A stretch of DNA of 64,000 nucleotides from Gemmatales bacterium (GTDB taxonomy: Bacteria > Planctomycetota > Planctomycetia > Gemmatales > Gemmataceae), in assembly GCA_026004675.1 (NCBI GenBank), contig BPJP01000004.1, forward strand, positions 372,001 through 436,000, in the 5' to 3' direction. Below the pieces are notes generated by a model. It was not told the DNA's origin. It ran no database searches and was given only the letters and a program-made list of their open reading frames with translations. Below are positions 37,147 through 47,200 of this stretch, one piece after another. Numbering within the stretch: position 1 is the stretch's first letter; every line of letters starts with the position of its first letter. Both the position numbers and the translations under genes were made by a program.

Positions 37147-37767
37147 TCACTGTTTGGTCACGATGACTAACCGAGGCAATGCCTTCTGCAGTTCCTCAAT
37201 TCCCGCTTTCGTCACCTTGGTTCCCCCAAGATAAAGAATCCGAAGCGATTTCAAGCCTTTCAAGTGGACAAGTCCCGCGTCGGAGATCTTGGTATCCTGG
37301 AGATCCAGCGAACGAAGTTTCCTTAGGGCTCTTAGCGCGTCCAACCCTTTATCCGTTATCCTTGTTTGCCCCAGACTTATCGTTTCGAGACAGGTCAGAT
37401 CCCTTACGTTTCGCAGCCCTTCGTCGCCGATCCTGCAACCGAGCAGAAACAGTGCTTCGAGATGTGGCAGGCTGCGTATGTGGACCAGGCCCTTATCCGT
37501 GATCGGTGTCCCGCTCAGGTTTAAGATACAAATCGATCGCAACGATTTAAGGTGCGCCAAGGCGCGGTCATCGATTCGAGTGTAACTGAAGTTAACAACG
37601 ATCACGGGCTTCTCCTCTCTGTTTTCGTCCACCGCAATCTCGGCGCCTAATCGTTTGATTGCCTCGACCGCCCTCTTGATTTGGTCCTTTTCGTCCGTTG
37701 CCGCCGCAGCACAAACGAAGTCGACCGCGCACATTGTCCAAACGAAAAACTTCGCCGCTTCCAACAT
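37147..37767 (-). CDS. Exported leucine-rich-repeat protein
   Basis: A 206-residue product with a signal-like start (AAKFFVWTMCAVDFVCAAAA) and six LRR units of the cysteine-containing type, each with a phrase such as LRSLDLQDTKISDAGLVHLKGL or LETISLGQTRITDKGLDAL. Repeats of about 24 residues form a curved protein-binding surface. Small exported LRR proteins of this sort are common in planctomycetes. The function is unknown. It lies immediately upstream of the accessory array on the same strand and may mark its right border. Confidence 0.85.
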   Translation of the reverse strand: MLEAAKFFVWTMCAVDFVCAAAATDEKDQIKRAVEAIKRLGAEIAVDENREEKPVIVVNFSYTRIDDRALAHLKSLRSICILNLSGTPITDKGLVHIRSLPHLEALFLLGCRIGDEGLRNVRDLTCLETISLGQTRITDKGLDALRALRKLRSLDLQDTKISDAGLVHLKGLKSLRILYLGGTKVTKAGIEELQKALPRLVIVTKQ

Positions 37768-37958
37768 TTCCGGTTCCCTCTCTTAGAGTTGGTCCTCCGC
37801 ATCGCGCAAGCGATACAAATGCAAGAGATCAAGTTCGTGCTTGTCGTCGTTCGTGTTGCGTGACTCGTTCATCAGCCCTTTATCCGAGTTGTCGTGAGCA
37901 TCCTCAAAATCGTGGCCCGTGATCTCCCCCGGTGCCCGCTCATGGGCGCCCCGAGTGC

Positions 37959-39785
37959 TCACAGCTTGTCGGCCAGGTCTTCGGCTTCCTTGACCATATC
38001 GTCCAAAAGCCCCAGACCCAATTCCCAAAAAGCGGGCTCGGAGATGTCGATGCCGATTTTTGCCAGCAGCTCGTCGGGAGTCCGCGACCCGCCGGCTGCA
38101 AGCAATTCCAAATACTTCGGCACGAACGCATCCCCTTCCTGTTCGTATTTGCGCACCAAAGCCAGGACCAGCAGTTCGCCGAAGGCATAAGCGTAGCAAT
38201 AGAAGGGGACGTGAACGAAATGGCCGATGTAAAGCCACCACCAGCGGTAGCCTTCGGTCAAGTCGACGGCGTCACCGTGCATGGGACGGTTGGCCTCGAG
38301 CCAGAGGTCATTGATTTGTTCGGCCGTCAATTCCCCCTGTTCGCGGCGTGCCCGGTGCAGTTTTTGCTCGAAACGGGTGAGGGCCACCTGGCGGGCGACC
38401 GTGGCGAACGCGTCTTCGATTTTGCTGCACAACAGGGCCAGACGGGTGCGAGGCTGCGGATAGAGTTCGAGCAGCTTGCGAAACGTCAACATCTCGCCGA
38501 ACACGCTGGCAGTTTCAGCCGTGGTCAATGGCGTGTCGCACTGCAAGTAGCCGACTTGTCGAGAAAGATACTGATGCAAGCCGTGGCCCAGTTCGTGGGC
38601 TAACGTCATGACGTCGCGAAGTTTGTCGGTATAGTTCATCAAGATGTAGGGGTGAACGCTGGGCACGGCGCTTGCGGAAAAAGCACCGCCTCGCTTGCCC
38701 GGGCGCAACTCGGCATCGATCCATTTCTTGTCGAAAAACTCGCGAATGATCTTGCCGGCATCCTGGCTGAATGCGTCGTAGCTTTCCTGAACGATCTTTT
38801 TCGCCTCCTGCCAGGGACAGGCTGGCAGATCGTCGAACAACGGCGCGTAGCGGTCGAAATCGTAGAGTTTTTCGACGCCGAGCAATTTGGCTTTCAAGCG
38901 ATAGTAGCGTTGGACCGTGGGATGGTATGTTTCGACGGCTGCCATCAAGGCCTCGACGATTTGAGGTGTGATTTCATTGGACAAGTGCCGAGGCATCATC
39001 GGGTCGCTGAAATGCCGCAAGTCGCAGGTGGATTTGTGGTCGAGTACCAGCGTGTTGAAGATGAACGTGAGCAGTCGTGAATGTTCTTTGAGCGCTCGGG
39101 TGAGTCCGGCGGCGGCCTGCCGACGAACTTCCCGGTCGGCATCGTACAACCGCGAGAGAATTTGTGGCAGCGTCAGCTCTTCGCACCGGCCGTTGTGCTC
39201 GAATCGGCAGCGTAGCGAGGAGGTCGTTTCATCAAAGAGGCGGACGAACGCGACTCGGCCTGTGATCGCTTTCTCGTCGAGGATTTTTTCTTCCGGCTCG
39301 GTCAGATAATGCGGCCGCCAGAGCCGTTTCTGCTGCAAAAAGTGCTGGTATTTGCTCAACTGGGGATTGGCAAGCAGTTTCTGGGCGGCATCCTCATCGA
39401 CGCGGACCCATTCAAGCTCGAAGAAGATCAAGTGTTTGTTGATCGCGGTTCGCCGTTCCTGAGTACGGGCTAAAAGGGCACCGTGTTTTGGTTCATCAGT
39501 TTTGGCAGCGTGCAGCAAATGGGCATAGACTGCCGGCTTGTCCATCAATTCGGATAAAGATTCTAGTTCATCCAGTGCTCGCTTGAGCAACTCCGGTTTC
39601 GGACCGCCGGCAACATTGATCTGGCCGCGATAGTCTTTTTCGAATTTCTCCGCCCTGGCCAAAGCGATCTCCAGGTCGGTGCCGATTTGCGGGTCATCGG
39701 GACCTCGATACAAATCGCTCAAATCCCAAACAATGCCTTCAGCGCTGGAAGTCTGCGCCGCGGCATCGACGGCGAACAACATCAT
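37959..39785 (-). CDS. pepF: Oligoendopeptidase F (M3B family metallopeptidase)
   Basis: A 608-residue zinc peptidase that cleaves short peptides in the cytoplasm. The catalytic HELGH is at residues 397-401 (MTLAHELGHGLHQYLS), with the third-ligand Glu in TAETASVFGEM, followed by the family's VHVPFYCYAYAFGELL near the C-terminus. The N-terminal segment GIVWDLSDLYRGPDDPQI is typical of PepF. The start at 39785 is preceded by GGAG; the second Met is an alternative. Length matches the family. It may be cotranscribed with the upstream cysteine-cluster gene (124-base gap). Confidence 0.93.
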   Translation of the reverse strand: MMLFAVDAAAQTSSAEGIVWDLSDLYRGPDDPQIGTDLEIALARAEKFEKDYRGQINVAGGPKPELLKRALDELESLSELMDKPAVYAHLLHAAKTDEPKHGALLARTQERRTAINKHLIFFELEWVRVDEDAAQKLLANPQLSKYQHFLQQKRLWRPHYLTEPEEKILDEKAITGRVAFVRLFDETTSSLRCRFEHNGRCEELTLPQILSRLYDADREVRRQAAAGLTRALKEHSRLLTFIFNTLVLDHKSTCDLRHFSDPMMPRHLSNEITPQIVEALMAAVETYHPTVQRYYRLKAKLLGVEKLYDFDRYAPLFDDLPACPWQEAKKIVQESYDAFSQDAGKIIREFFDKKWIDAELRPGKRGGAFSASAVPSVHPYILMNYTDKLRDVMTLAHELGHGLHQYLSRQVGYLQCDTPLTTAETASVFGEMLTFRKLLELYPQPRTRLALLCSKIEDAFATVARQVALTRFEQKLHRARREQGELTAEQINDLWLEANRPMHGDAVDLTEGYRWWWLYIGHFVHVPFYCYAYAFGELLVLALVRKYEQEGDAFVPKYLELLAAGGSRTPDELLAKIGIDISEPAFWELGLGLLDDMVKEAEDLADKL

Positions 39786-39909
39786 GGCATGCTCCTTTCA
39801 AACCTGGTGAAGGGAGTCAAAGATCAGGGAGTCGGCATCTGCGACGTAAATGCCCGGAAGAGCCGATACCCTTTTCACAGTTGAGAGTATAGCAGGATCA
39901 CTGAATGGT

Positions 39910-40452
39910 TCACGATTTGGACCGACGCCGGTTGCGGTTGATGCGCCGGCGAATCCGAACGACTTCCTGAACCCAGCCTTCGCGGTCACCTGATTTGGCG
40001 ATCAGCCTCTTGCGGCGCAGATGCATCCACACTCGATAGTAAAGCCCGCCGATTTCAGCATCACGACGGCGTGCGGCAATGGTGGCATCGGCCCGGCGGC
40101 GAGCTTCCTCAGGAGACATGTGCGAATCGAAAAAGGCACAGCCAAACGGCGAATGTTCATGCACGGCGCACAGGCCATTGAACAGCCAATGGCAACTCCC
40201 GTCGGCCTGACGCGCCGGAACCAGGGTGGGATAAGGCTTGTCCTCCAATGCTCGCAGGTGCTCTTCCGCCCAGAGAAAGACATCCTGGCCCGGTGGACAT
40301 AACCGTTCCAGATCGGCTACATCGAGACTGCCGGGAACATGCCGGCACGGCGCTCGACAAAACTCACAGCCGCAAACCGTACGGCGAAAGCCGTGCTGTT
40401 CGCGTTGGTCGGCCTCTCGATCTTTCGAAACGACCGGAAAAATCGTCGCCAT
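39910..40452 (-). CDS. YkgJ-like cysteine-cluster (zinc or iron) protein
   Basis: A 180-residue protein with cysteines arranged as CGCEFCRAPC near the N-terminus and further ones in GSCHWLFNGLCAVHEHSPFGC, a pattern resembling the CxxxCxxC-type metal-binding cluster proteins (UPF0153/YkgJ). The C-terminus is arginine-rich (RIRRRINRNRRRSK), possibly for nucleic-acid contact. The biochemical role of the family is poorly known. It is cytoplasmic, with no signal. Confidence 0.78.
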   Translation of the reverse strand: MATIFPVVSKDREADQREQHGFRRTVCGCEFCRAPCRHVPGSLDVADLERLCPPGQDVFLWAEEHLRALEDKPYPTLVPARQADGSCHWLFNGLCAVHEHSPFGCAFFDSHMSPEEARRRADATIAARRRDAEIGGLYYRVWMHLRRKRLIAKSGDREGWVQEVVRIRRRINRNRRRSKS

Positions 40453-40654
40453 TTTGCAACTCGTCAGCCCTTGTGGTCGAAGAAGGCCAGGTTACTGGCA
40501 GTTTAGGAACGTCGCGCCCGAGCGGCTTGGTCCTTCCAGTTTACCAACCTGATACGAGAACATCGGATTATATGCTTGACCGCTGCAAAAACGGACGGGT
40601 ATACTGGCTCTCGCTCGAAGAATGAACATCGAATGAGGATCCGGTGAAAACGCC

Positions 40655-41770
40655 ATGGAATTCAACGGTGATGCTTCGTCGGTTACGTTGACGGTTGTCG
40701 ACGACGAGCCGCTCGTTTTGGATATGCTGGTGCGTGCGGCACGTTCATGGCGTTACGAATGCCAGGCGGCGCGGTCCGCTGAGGAAGCGATCAAGCTTCT
40801 GGAAACCAGGCTGACGCCCATCGTCGTCACCGATTTGAACATGCCGGATAAAGACGGTATCTGGCTGGTAACCGAAGTACATCGGCGCTGGCCGGAGATT
40901 GCCGTGATCGTTGTCACCGCCGGGCACGACAGCGACGCGGCCATCAAATGTCTCAACGCCGGTGCCAATCGTTATTTCCTCAAACCCATCAAACTAGACG
41001 AATTTCGGCACGCCCTGGAAAGCACGCTACAGACGTACCGGCTTCAACGCGAACACGAGTTTTATCGGCAAAATCTCGAGAGGACGGTTCGCCGACAAAC
41101 CAGGCAGATCCGGCGGAATTTCATGTCCTCCATCGACAGTCTCGTTCGCACGCTCGAAGCACGTGATCCCTATACGTGCGGCCATTCGATGCGCGTGCGA
41201 CGTTATGCGATTCGCCTGGCAGAAGCGCTCCATCTGGACAAGAAAACCCGCCGAGAACTGAGCCTGGCAGCCAAATTGCACGATATCGGCAAGATCGGAG
41301 TCCCCGAAGCCATTCTCAACAAACCCGACCTGCTGACCGAAGAGGAATTCGACGTCGTTCGTGCCCATCCTGTGATTGGCGAGCGTATTCTGGCACCTGT
41401 AGTGCGGAATCCTCGCGTGCTGGCGGGGATTCGTGGCCACCACGAACGAATCGACGGCCGAGGTTATCCCGATGGCTTGGCGGGCGACGACATTCCTCTG
41501 CTCGCCAGATTGTTGACGGTTCCCGATTGTTTTGACGCTTTAACCACCGCTCGTGCGTATCGTCCCGCTCTTGCCGTCATGCAGGCGCTCGACGTTTTGC
41601 GCGAAGGTTCCGGAAAACAATTCGAGCCTCATTTCGTTAACGTCTTTGTCGACCTGATAACGGCGGGACCACCGCTGGAAATCGTGCATCCTATCGGCTA
41701 CGATATCCATTCCAACAATAACGGCTTGCCTGTCACGCTGCCTTCATCCAAAATCCTTACAAAGGATTGA
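40655..41770 (+). CDS. Response regulator with HD-GYP domain (cyclic-di-GMP phosphodiesterase)
   Basis: Residues 10-130 are a receiver domain with the acidic pair Asp16/Asp17, the phospho-acceptor Asp60 (VVTDLNMPDKDG) and Lys in YFLKPIK. A coiled linker leads to an HD-GYP domain with His209-Asp210 (AAKLHDIGKIG) and the HHERIDGRGYPDGL motif, so it should hydrolyse cyclic-di-GMP when phosphorylated. No cognate histidine kinase is adjacent. The gene converges on the DUF1015 gene and overlaps it by 14 bases. Confidence 0.93.
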   Translation: MEFNGDASSVTLTVVDDEPLVLDMLVRAARSWRYECQAARSAEEAIKLLETRLTPIVVTDLNMPDKDGIWLVTEVHRRWPEIAVIVVTAGHDSDAAIKCLNAGANRYFLKPIKLDEFRHALESTLQTYRLQREHEFYRQNLERTVRRQTRQIRRNFMSSIDSLVRTLEARDPYTCGHSMRVRRYAIRLAEALHLDKKTRRELSLAAKLHDIGKIGVPEAILNKPDLLTEEEFDVVRAHPVIGERILAPVVRNPRVLAGIRGHHERIDGRGYPDGLAGDDIPLLARLLTVPDCFDALTTARAYRPALAVMQALDVLREGSGKQFEPHFVNVFVDLITAGPPLEIVHPIGYDIHSNNNGLPVTLPSSKILTKD

Positions 41771-43058
41771 ATACCAGTCCGCTCAGCAGCTTGGGGTAAA
41801 AGTACGTCGACTTTGGCGGCATTTTTTCATTTCCGCTGGCGATTTTTTCCACGTCCGTCATTTTTGCCGGCGGCACGAGAACGCCCAACTGGCATTCTCG
41901 CTTCGCGACCGCATCGATCACTTCTTGCAACAAATGAACGTAGCGGCACGATGGCGAAGCGCCGGTGCAAGCCGCGGGCAACAAACGTGACAGAACAAGT
42001 TCATGGAGAATGCTCACGCCCAGGCTGCGCCAGGCGCTACTGTGTTGGGGACAGATTTCGGCCATCACATCGGGAGAACGCAGTCGCGCTAACTGCCAGA
42101 CGCCATCATCGACTGTAATAAAACCAAGCACGTTCTGGCTGCCGTCGGCTTCAATCCATTCCCAGGTAGCGCGTGCTCCTTTTTCCCCCTGACCGACAGT
42201 CTCCAGGTCGAAATGATCCCCAAGCATTCGAGCGAGATCGTCGCGGCGCAGCTGCGGCACGCCGCTGACCAGACGATGTGTTGGCAGGATGACCAGACCA
42301 GGATCACTCATCCCCACAAGCATCATGAGCACGTAGTGAGCCGGATCATCGTCGCGGACGGTTCCCATTGCGCGTCGTTCTTCGAGGTATTTAAGAGCGG
42401 TTTCGTAGCGGTGGTGACCGTCGGCAATGAACACCGGTTTCGGACCGAGCATGCCTGTAATGGCACTGATGGTCTGTGTGTCGGACAGCGGCCACAGCCG
42501 ATTGACGACACCGAGATGATCGGTCGCTTCGAGTGGCAGAGACCGGCTGATCGCACGATCGAGGCTTGCTTGAACTTCGCCTTGCGGATCGGGATACAAA
42601 CCGAAGACTGGGCTGAGATTCATGCCGGTCGCGTGCATCAGTTTGAGCCGGTCTGCCTTCGGGCCGGGCATAGTCTCCTCATGAGGAAAGATTTTTCCCT
42701 GGCCGAACGGCTCGAGGCGGACCCTTGCGAGTACGCCCCGGCGAGTAAACTCCTTGTCCTCAACCTTGAAGACCTGATGATAGACGTAAACGCTACGTGC
42801 AGAGTCCTGTACCAGGATGCCTTCTCGTAACCAATCCTTGAGGCAGCGGCCGGCTCGCTGGTATTTCGCGTCGGCGTCTGCGTCGCCTTTTTCTTCGCGG
42901 TTTAAGATCAGGCGAATGACATTGTACGGACTGCGGTTGTAGAGGCGTTCTTGAAGATCGGCGTCGATCACGTCGTATGGCGGCGCGACGACATCCGCCA
43001 GTGTGCCGACCCGCCCGAGATCATAACGATAGGCCCGAAATGCCTGAATCTCAGCCAT
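41757..43058 (-). CDS. DUF1015 family protein
   Basis: A 433-residue protein. The opening AEIQAFRAYRYDLGRVGTLADVVAPPYDVID, the RSPYNVIRLIL segment, the central PVFIADGHHRYETALKYLEERR and the final STYFYPKLLSGLVFNPL are hallmarks of DUF1015. The family is widespread and cytoplasmic; the DGHHRYETA motif looks ParB/sulfiredoxin-like, but the reaction is not established. The ATG at 43058 is divergent from yggS, leaving about 135 bases for both promoters. Confidence 0.92.
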   Translation of the reverse strand: MAEIQAFRAYRYDLGRVGTLADVVAPPYDVIDADLQERLYNRSPYNVIRLILNREEKGDADADAKYQRAGRCLKDWLREGILVQDSARSVYVYHQVFKVEDKEFTRRGVLARVRLEPFGQGKIFPHEETMPGPKADRLKLMHATGMNLSPVFGLYPDPQGEVQASLDRAISRSLPLEATDHLGVVNRLWPLSDTQTISAITGMLGPKPVFIADGHHRYETALKYLEERRAMGTVRDDDPAHYVLMMLVGMSDPGLVILPTHRLVSGVPQLRRDDLARMLGDHFDLETVGQGEKGARATWEWIEADGSQNVLGFITVDDGVWQLARLRSPDVMAEICPQHSSAWRSLGVSILHELVLSRLLPAACTGASPSCRYVHLLQEVIDAVAKRECQLGVLVPPAKMTDVEKIASGNEKMPPKSTYFYPKLLSGLVFNPL

Positions 43059-43192
43059 TCGCCGAGTCCCTCCGCTGAAAAGCTAGAATCGATTCCCCTT
43101 GCACCCATGTTTGCCCGCGACAAGGGGGTCCGGTATTCTAACCGATACGATGTTTTGGCAGTAAGGTCCAGTCGCCGGCAGGCGATCGCAAC

Positions 43193-43900
43193 ATGCCAAC
43201 CTCCGCCGCTAAAGCCGAATTGCAGACGCGCTTGACAGCGATTCGAGCGCGAATGGAGGCGGCATGTCGGCGCCGGGGGCGGGATCCTTCGGAGGTGCAG
43301 TTGGTTGCCGTCACCAAATCAACGACTATCCCGATCGCGTCGCTTTTGTTGGACTTGGGGGTCGATCATTTGGGTGAAAGCCGGCCGCAAGAATTGTGGC
43401 GAAAAGCCGAATCGCTTCCCCGATCCGTGCATTGGCATCTGATCGGCCACCTGCAGCGGAACAAGATCGAGCGGACTTTGCCACTTGTGGAGCTGATCCA
43501 TTCGGTCGATAGCATTCGTTTGCTGGAAGCTCTGGAATCGGCGTGCCCGCTTCGTCGCCCCGCTGGGATTGACGTTTTGCTCGAGGTGAATTGCAGTCGG
43601 GAGCCAAACAAGCACGGCTTCGCCCCTGAAGCGATCAGTGAATTGGCTGGCCGACTCAATTCCCTCCAATTCGTCCGCGTGCGAGGGCTGATGACCATGG
43701 CCGCCTGGCAAGAGGCAGAAGCGTGTCGACCGACATTCGTCGAATTACGCCAACTCCGGGACCGTCTGCGCTCACAGCTGTGCCTCCCTCATGATCTTGT
43801 CCACCTTTCCATGGGAATGACCAACGATTTCGAAGTCGCCATCGAAGAGGGAGCTACCCTGATACGGATTGGCACGGCTCTTTTTGAGGGGCTGGCATGA
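43193..43900 (+). CDS. yggS: YggS-family pyridoxal-phosphate homeostasis protein
   Basis: A 235-residue single-domain TIM-barrel PLP carrier. The cofactor lysine is Lys42 in LVAVTKST; LGESRPQELWRKAE, WHLIGHLQRNK, EVNCSREPNKHGFAPE and LSMGMTNDFEVAIEEGATLIRIGTALFEG are family signatures. These proteins bind PLP without catalysis and keep vitamin B6 and amino-acid pools balanced. Length matches. Confidence 0.94.
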   Translation: MPTSAAKAELQTRLTAIRARMEAACRRRGRDPSEVQLVAVTKSTTIPIASLLLDLGVDHLGESRPQELWRKAESLPRSVHWHLIGHLQRNKIERTLPLVELIHSVDSIRLLEALESACPLRRPAGIDVLLEVNCSREPNKHGFAPEAISELAGRLNSLQFVRVRGLMTMAAWQEAEACRPTFVELRQLRDRLRSQLCLPHDLVHLSMGMTNDFEVAIEEGATLIRIGTALFEGLA

Positions 43901-44232
43901 AACGGCATGACGGCATCGCAGTTCGGTATGAGACTTTCGCTCTATAACGAACGAATCGAATAACTCATTTGTAGCAGCCGCGGCGCGGCGAATCCGTTAT
44001 TCCAAAAGAAAAACAATTGCGGAAACCAGGTAGTTTCGAGAAAATAAACCGGTGTTGTGCCCAATGCACAGCCGGGATGAGCATTTCTAGAATGTAAACC
44101 CTTTTCTCTCCGGCAAAACGGGGAAAGGACCAGGATAAGGGGATCAACTGAATTTGTGATGTACCCTTATCCTTTGCGCTTTTCGAGAAGGAGAGAAACA
44201 GCCTCTCTGGACGCAGACTTCGGAGTGTGATC
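43901..44232. other. Intergenic region upstream of the zinc-ribbon/TPR gene
   Basis: A 332-base stretch without a gene. The one element recognised is the inverted repeat at 44132-44173. Nothing else could be supported; no clear -35/-10 pair was found. Confidence 0.5.
44132..44173. promoter_or_regulatory. Perfect 10-base inverted repeat upstream of the TPR gene
   Basis: AGGATAAGGG at 44132-44141 is exactly complementary to CCCTTATCCT at 44164-44173, separated by 22 bases. It begins about 100 bases before the start of the 1348-residue protein gene. It could be an operator for a dimeric regulator or a leader hairpin; a loop of 22 and no T-run make a terminator less likely. Confidence 0.55.
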
Positions 44233-47200
44233 ATGGCCAAGCAATGCGAGAAGTGCCACAAAACTTACGATGACGAATTGACCGCATGTCCCCATTGTGC
44301 GGCAGCGCAAATACCGCCGGCAGCCGATTCGAGTGATCCGCTGGCGACGGTGAAGATCAAGCGCGATCCGCAGGAGCATGTCGATCTGGGAGTCCTCGAA
44401 GCGCCTGGGGAAGGGGAGTCAGCGGTCGATTTGGGAGCGTTGTATCGGCCGGAACCGCCGCCCGCACCTCCAGGTACGCCATCTTCTCCGCTGCTCGGAC
44501 GGGAAGCGGGAGCACCGGCGTCTGGTGCCGGGCCGTCGAGCGAATCCTTGCTCGCCAAAGCGGCGGAATCAGGTCCTTTGTCTGCGCCTCCAGAACCGTC
44601 CCCGGAAAAAGCCACGCATGTCGCCAAGCAGTCAGCGCCTGCGACGCAAATGGCCAAGCAACAGACGCCGGCCACGATGTTGGCGCAGGAAGGCCCGTTG
44701 GACATTCCCGGCGAGGAGAAACCCGACGATCCGAAAAAAACCGGGGTGGCAGCCGGTGCAGCGCCGCCGACGATGCTGGCCGAAGGCGATCCGTCAAAGA
44801 TGACGCAACTGGCACCGAGTCAGGCTCAACAGACGATGCTATCCAAGGATGTGGCCGGCAAACCAACGACGCTGGTGCCGCCGGACCAGATGGACGCCGA
44901 GGCCCGCGCCAAACCGATGGATCCAAAAGCAACGCAGCTGGCCGGTGCTGCGCCGCCGGTGACGCAATTGGCGACCGGAGCCGCGGCACCGACAAAACTT
45001 GCCAAAGGGGGCGTCCCGACAACGCTGGTCCCGCCGGATGATATGGAAGCGCTGCTGCGCGACCAAGGTCCCAAAGGCACGAAACTGGCCGCAGGAGCCG
45101 CTCATCCGACGCAATTAGGCGCCGGTGCCGCGCCAACCACGAAGCTGGTCCCGCCCGATGAAATGGACGCCCTGGCCCGGGAACAAGCCGGCGGTCCGAA
45201 AGCGACCAAACTCGCGGCGGGCGCCGCGCCGCATACGACGCTGGCCGGTCCAGGAGAAATGGAAGCCCTCGCCGAGACAGCTCCGATTGAGCGCGAAGAA
45301 GCTATCGTCACGGAAGAAATCTCCGAAGCGGTCGCCGAGGAAGAACCGATTCCCATGCCGGTGCCGAAGAAGGCGACCAAGCGCATCCTCGCCTCTGGCG
45401 TGTTCGGCATGCTCGTGGGGAGCGCGGCCGTCATCACGCTCGCTGCCTACGATATCCTCCCCATGAAGCAGATCAAAGGATGGTTCGGCATCGAAGTGAT
45501 CGAATTAAAACCAGGCACCGAGATTTCGCTCGAACAGGGCATTCGATTCTTCGAAAACCGCGAGTTCACGCAAGCCATCGGCGTCTTCGACAAGATCGAA
45601 GAAAAAACCCCTGAAGTCTATGCGTATCGCGGACGGGCCGTCTGGCTTCGTTATCTCGATCAGAAAACCAAGAACAACCAACCATTCAGCGCTGACGATT
45701 CCGAAGTGGGCCGGGCCAAAGCCGATCTGCAACGTGCGGAAGCCAAGGTGCCCGAAGCCAAACTCTGGCTGGGACAGATCGAAGAAACCGTCGGCACCCG
45801 CGACGCCGCCAAGGCCATCTATCTTCAGGGGAAGCAAGCCTTCCCTCAAAGTGCTGCCATGTTCGAAACGCAGATCATGCGCATCGATTCCGCTCCCGAG
45901 GCCAACGCCCAGTCACGGGCTCCCGGCAATGGACGCGACGCTATCGACGGCGGCATCGATCTCTTCTTTGTGATGTTTCAAGAAGGAGGTGAAAAGCCGA
46001 AGCTTCCGGACGAGGCGGGTTACGAATTCTGGCGGGCTGCCCAACTATTGAAGGAGAATAAATTCGACGAAGCCATCAAGGCGATGGAAAACGCCCGCGA
46101 AATCCACAAAAAACAACGCTATCTCCGCTTGCCCAAGGCGCAAAACCCCAAAAGCGATCCGACAGAACAAATCTTTATTCGCGCTGCCGACGAACTCATC
46201 ACCTATCTGAAACTGCGAAAAGAAATTTATGAATTCTCCAAGGATAAAGATCCCCTTACGACACTCAAGGAAGCCTTGATTGCAGCCAAGCAACAGGAAT
46301 CGGGCAAGAAAGTAGCCGCCTTGATTGAACAGTTGAAAAAACGCAACATCATCGCCGACGGCAAGGAGTGGAATCAGGGCGTTGAAAAATTGCTGAACGC
46401 CTACGACCAATGGGATGCGATCCGCAAAGCCCTTGTCGACGCCAAGAAGATGAAGGACGACGATCGCGACGTCAAAACGGGCTTTGATAAACTCGTTCAG
46501 GATTACGAAAAACAAGCCAAAGAGTTGAAGAATAAAGCCGATAGCCTCACCAAAGAAAACAAGAAACTGACCTCGGAATTGATGATCATGACGTCGCGTT
46601 TCAACAACGTTAATGGGACGCTTCAAGGGGTGGTCGATCGACTGGCGAAGGGAGAACCTCCCTACGTGCCGGCAAAAACGTCGACAGAGAAAGAGGGCAA
46701 GGTCATCCTGGCGGCTGTCGATAAAGTGATCGACGAAGCGTATGCCCCCATCGTTCGTGCCTTGGGGCGGGTTGCGGGAGATTTGACGCATGTCGGCAAC
46801 AGTGCGACCCACCGGTTGTCGAAGGATTTCGATCTCGCTGCGAATCTCGCCAGCAGCGAAGCCCGTGTCGCCCGATTGCGCACCATTCTCTTGCAAAGCC
46901 GAACGCCTCACCAGATGCTCGACATCTGGATTCCCTTCCTGGAACAACAGCGGGAAAACCAACCGATTGCCGATCGTGCCGCTCTCGATGCTGCCAATGT
47001 ACTCAAGGATGCTGGCGCGGATCCGGAAACGCACCATAAGGCCTACGGCGTGCAAGGACTGGCCCAGCGCAATCTGGAGAAGTTCGATGATGCTCGCAAA
47101 TCGTTGGCTCTCGCCTTGAAAGGCGGCAACGAAAAAGCGGCCTGGCGTCTTTACGTCGAGCTTGGTTTGAACGAATTGACGGACCCTAACGCTTACTATC

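Noticed and set aside
37783-38241. Extra minus-strand gene at the 3' end of pepF.
   Set aside because: It overlaps the well-supported pepF C-terminus in another frame and has low-complexity arginine-rich sequence.
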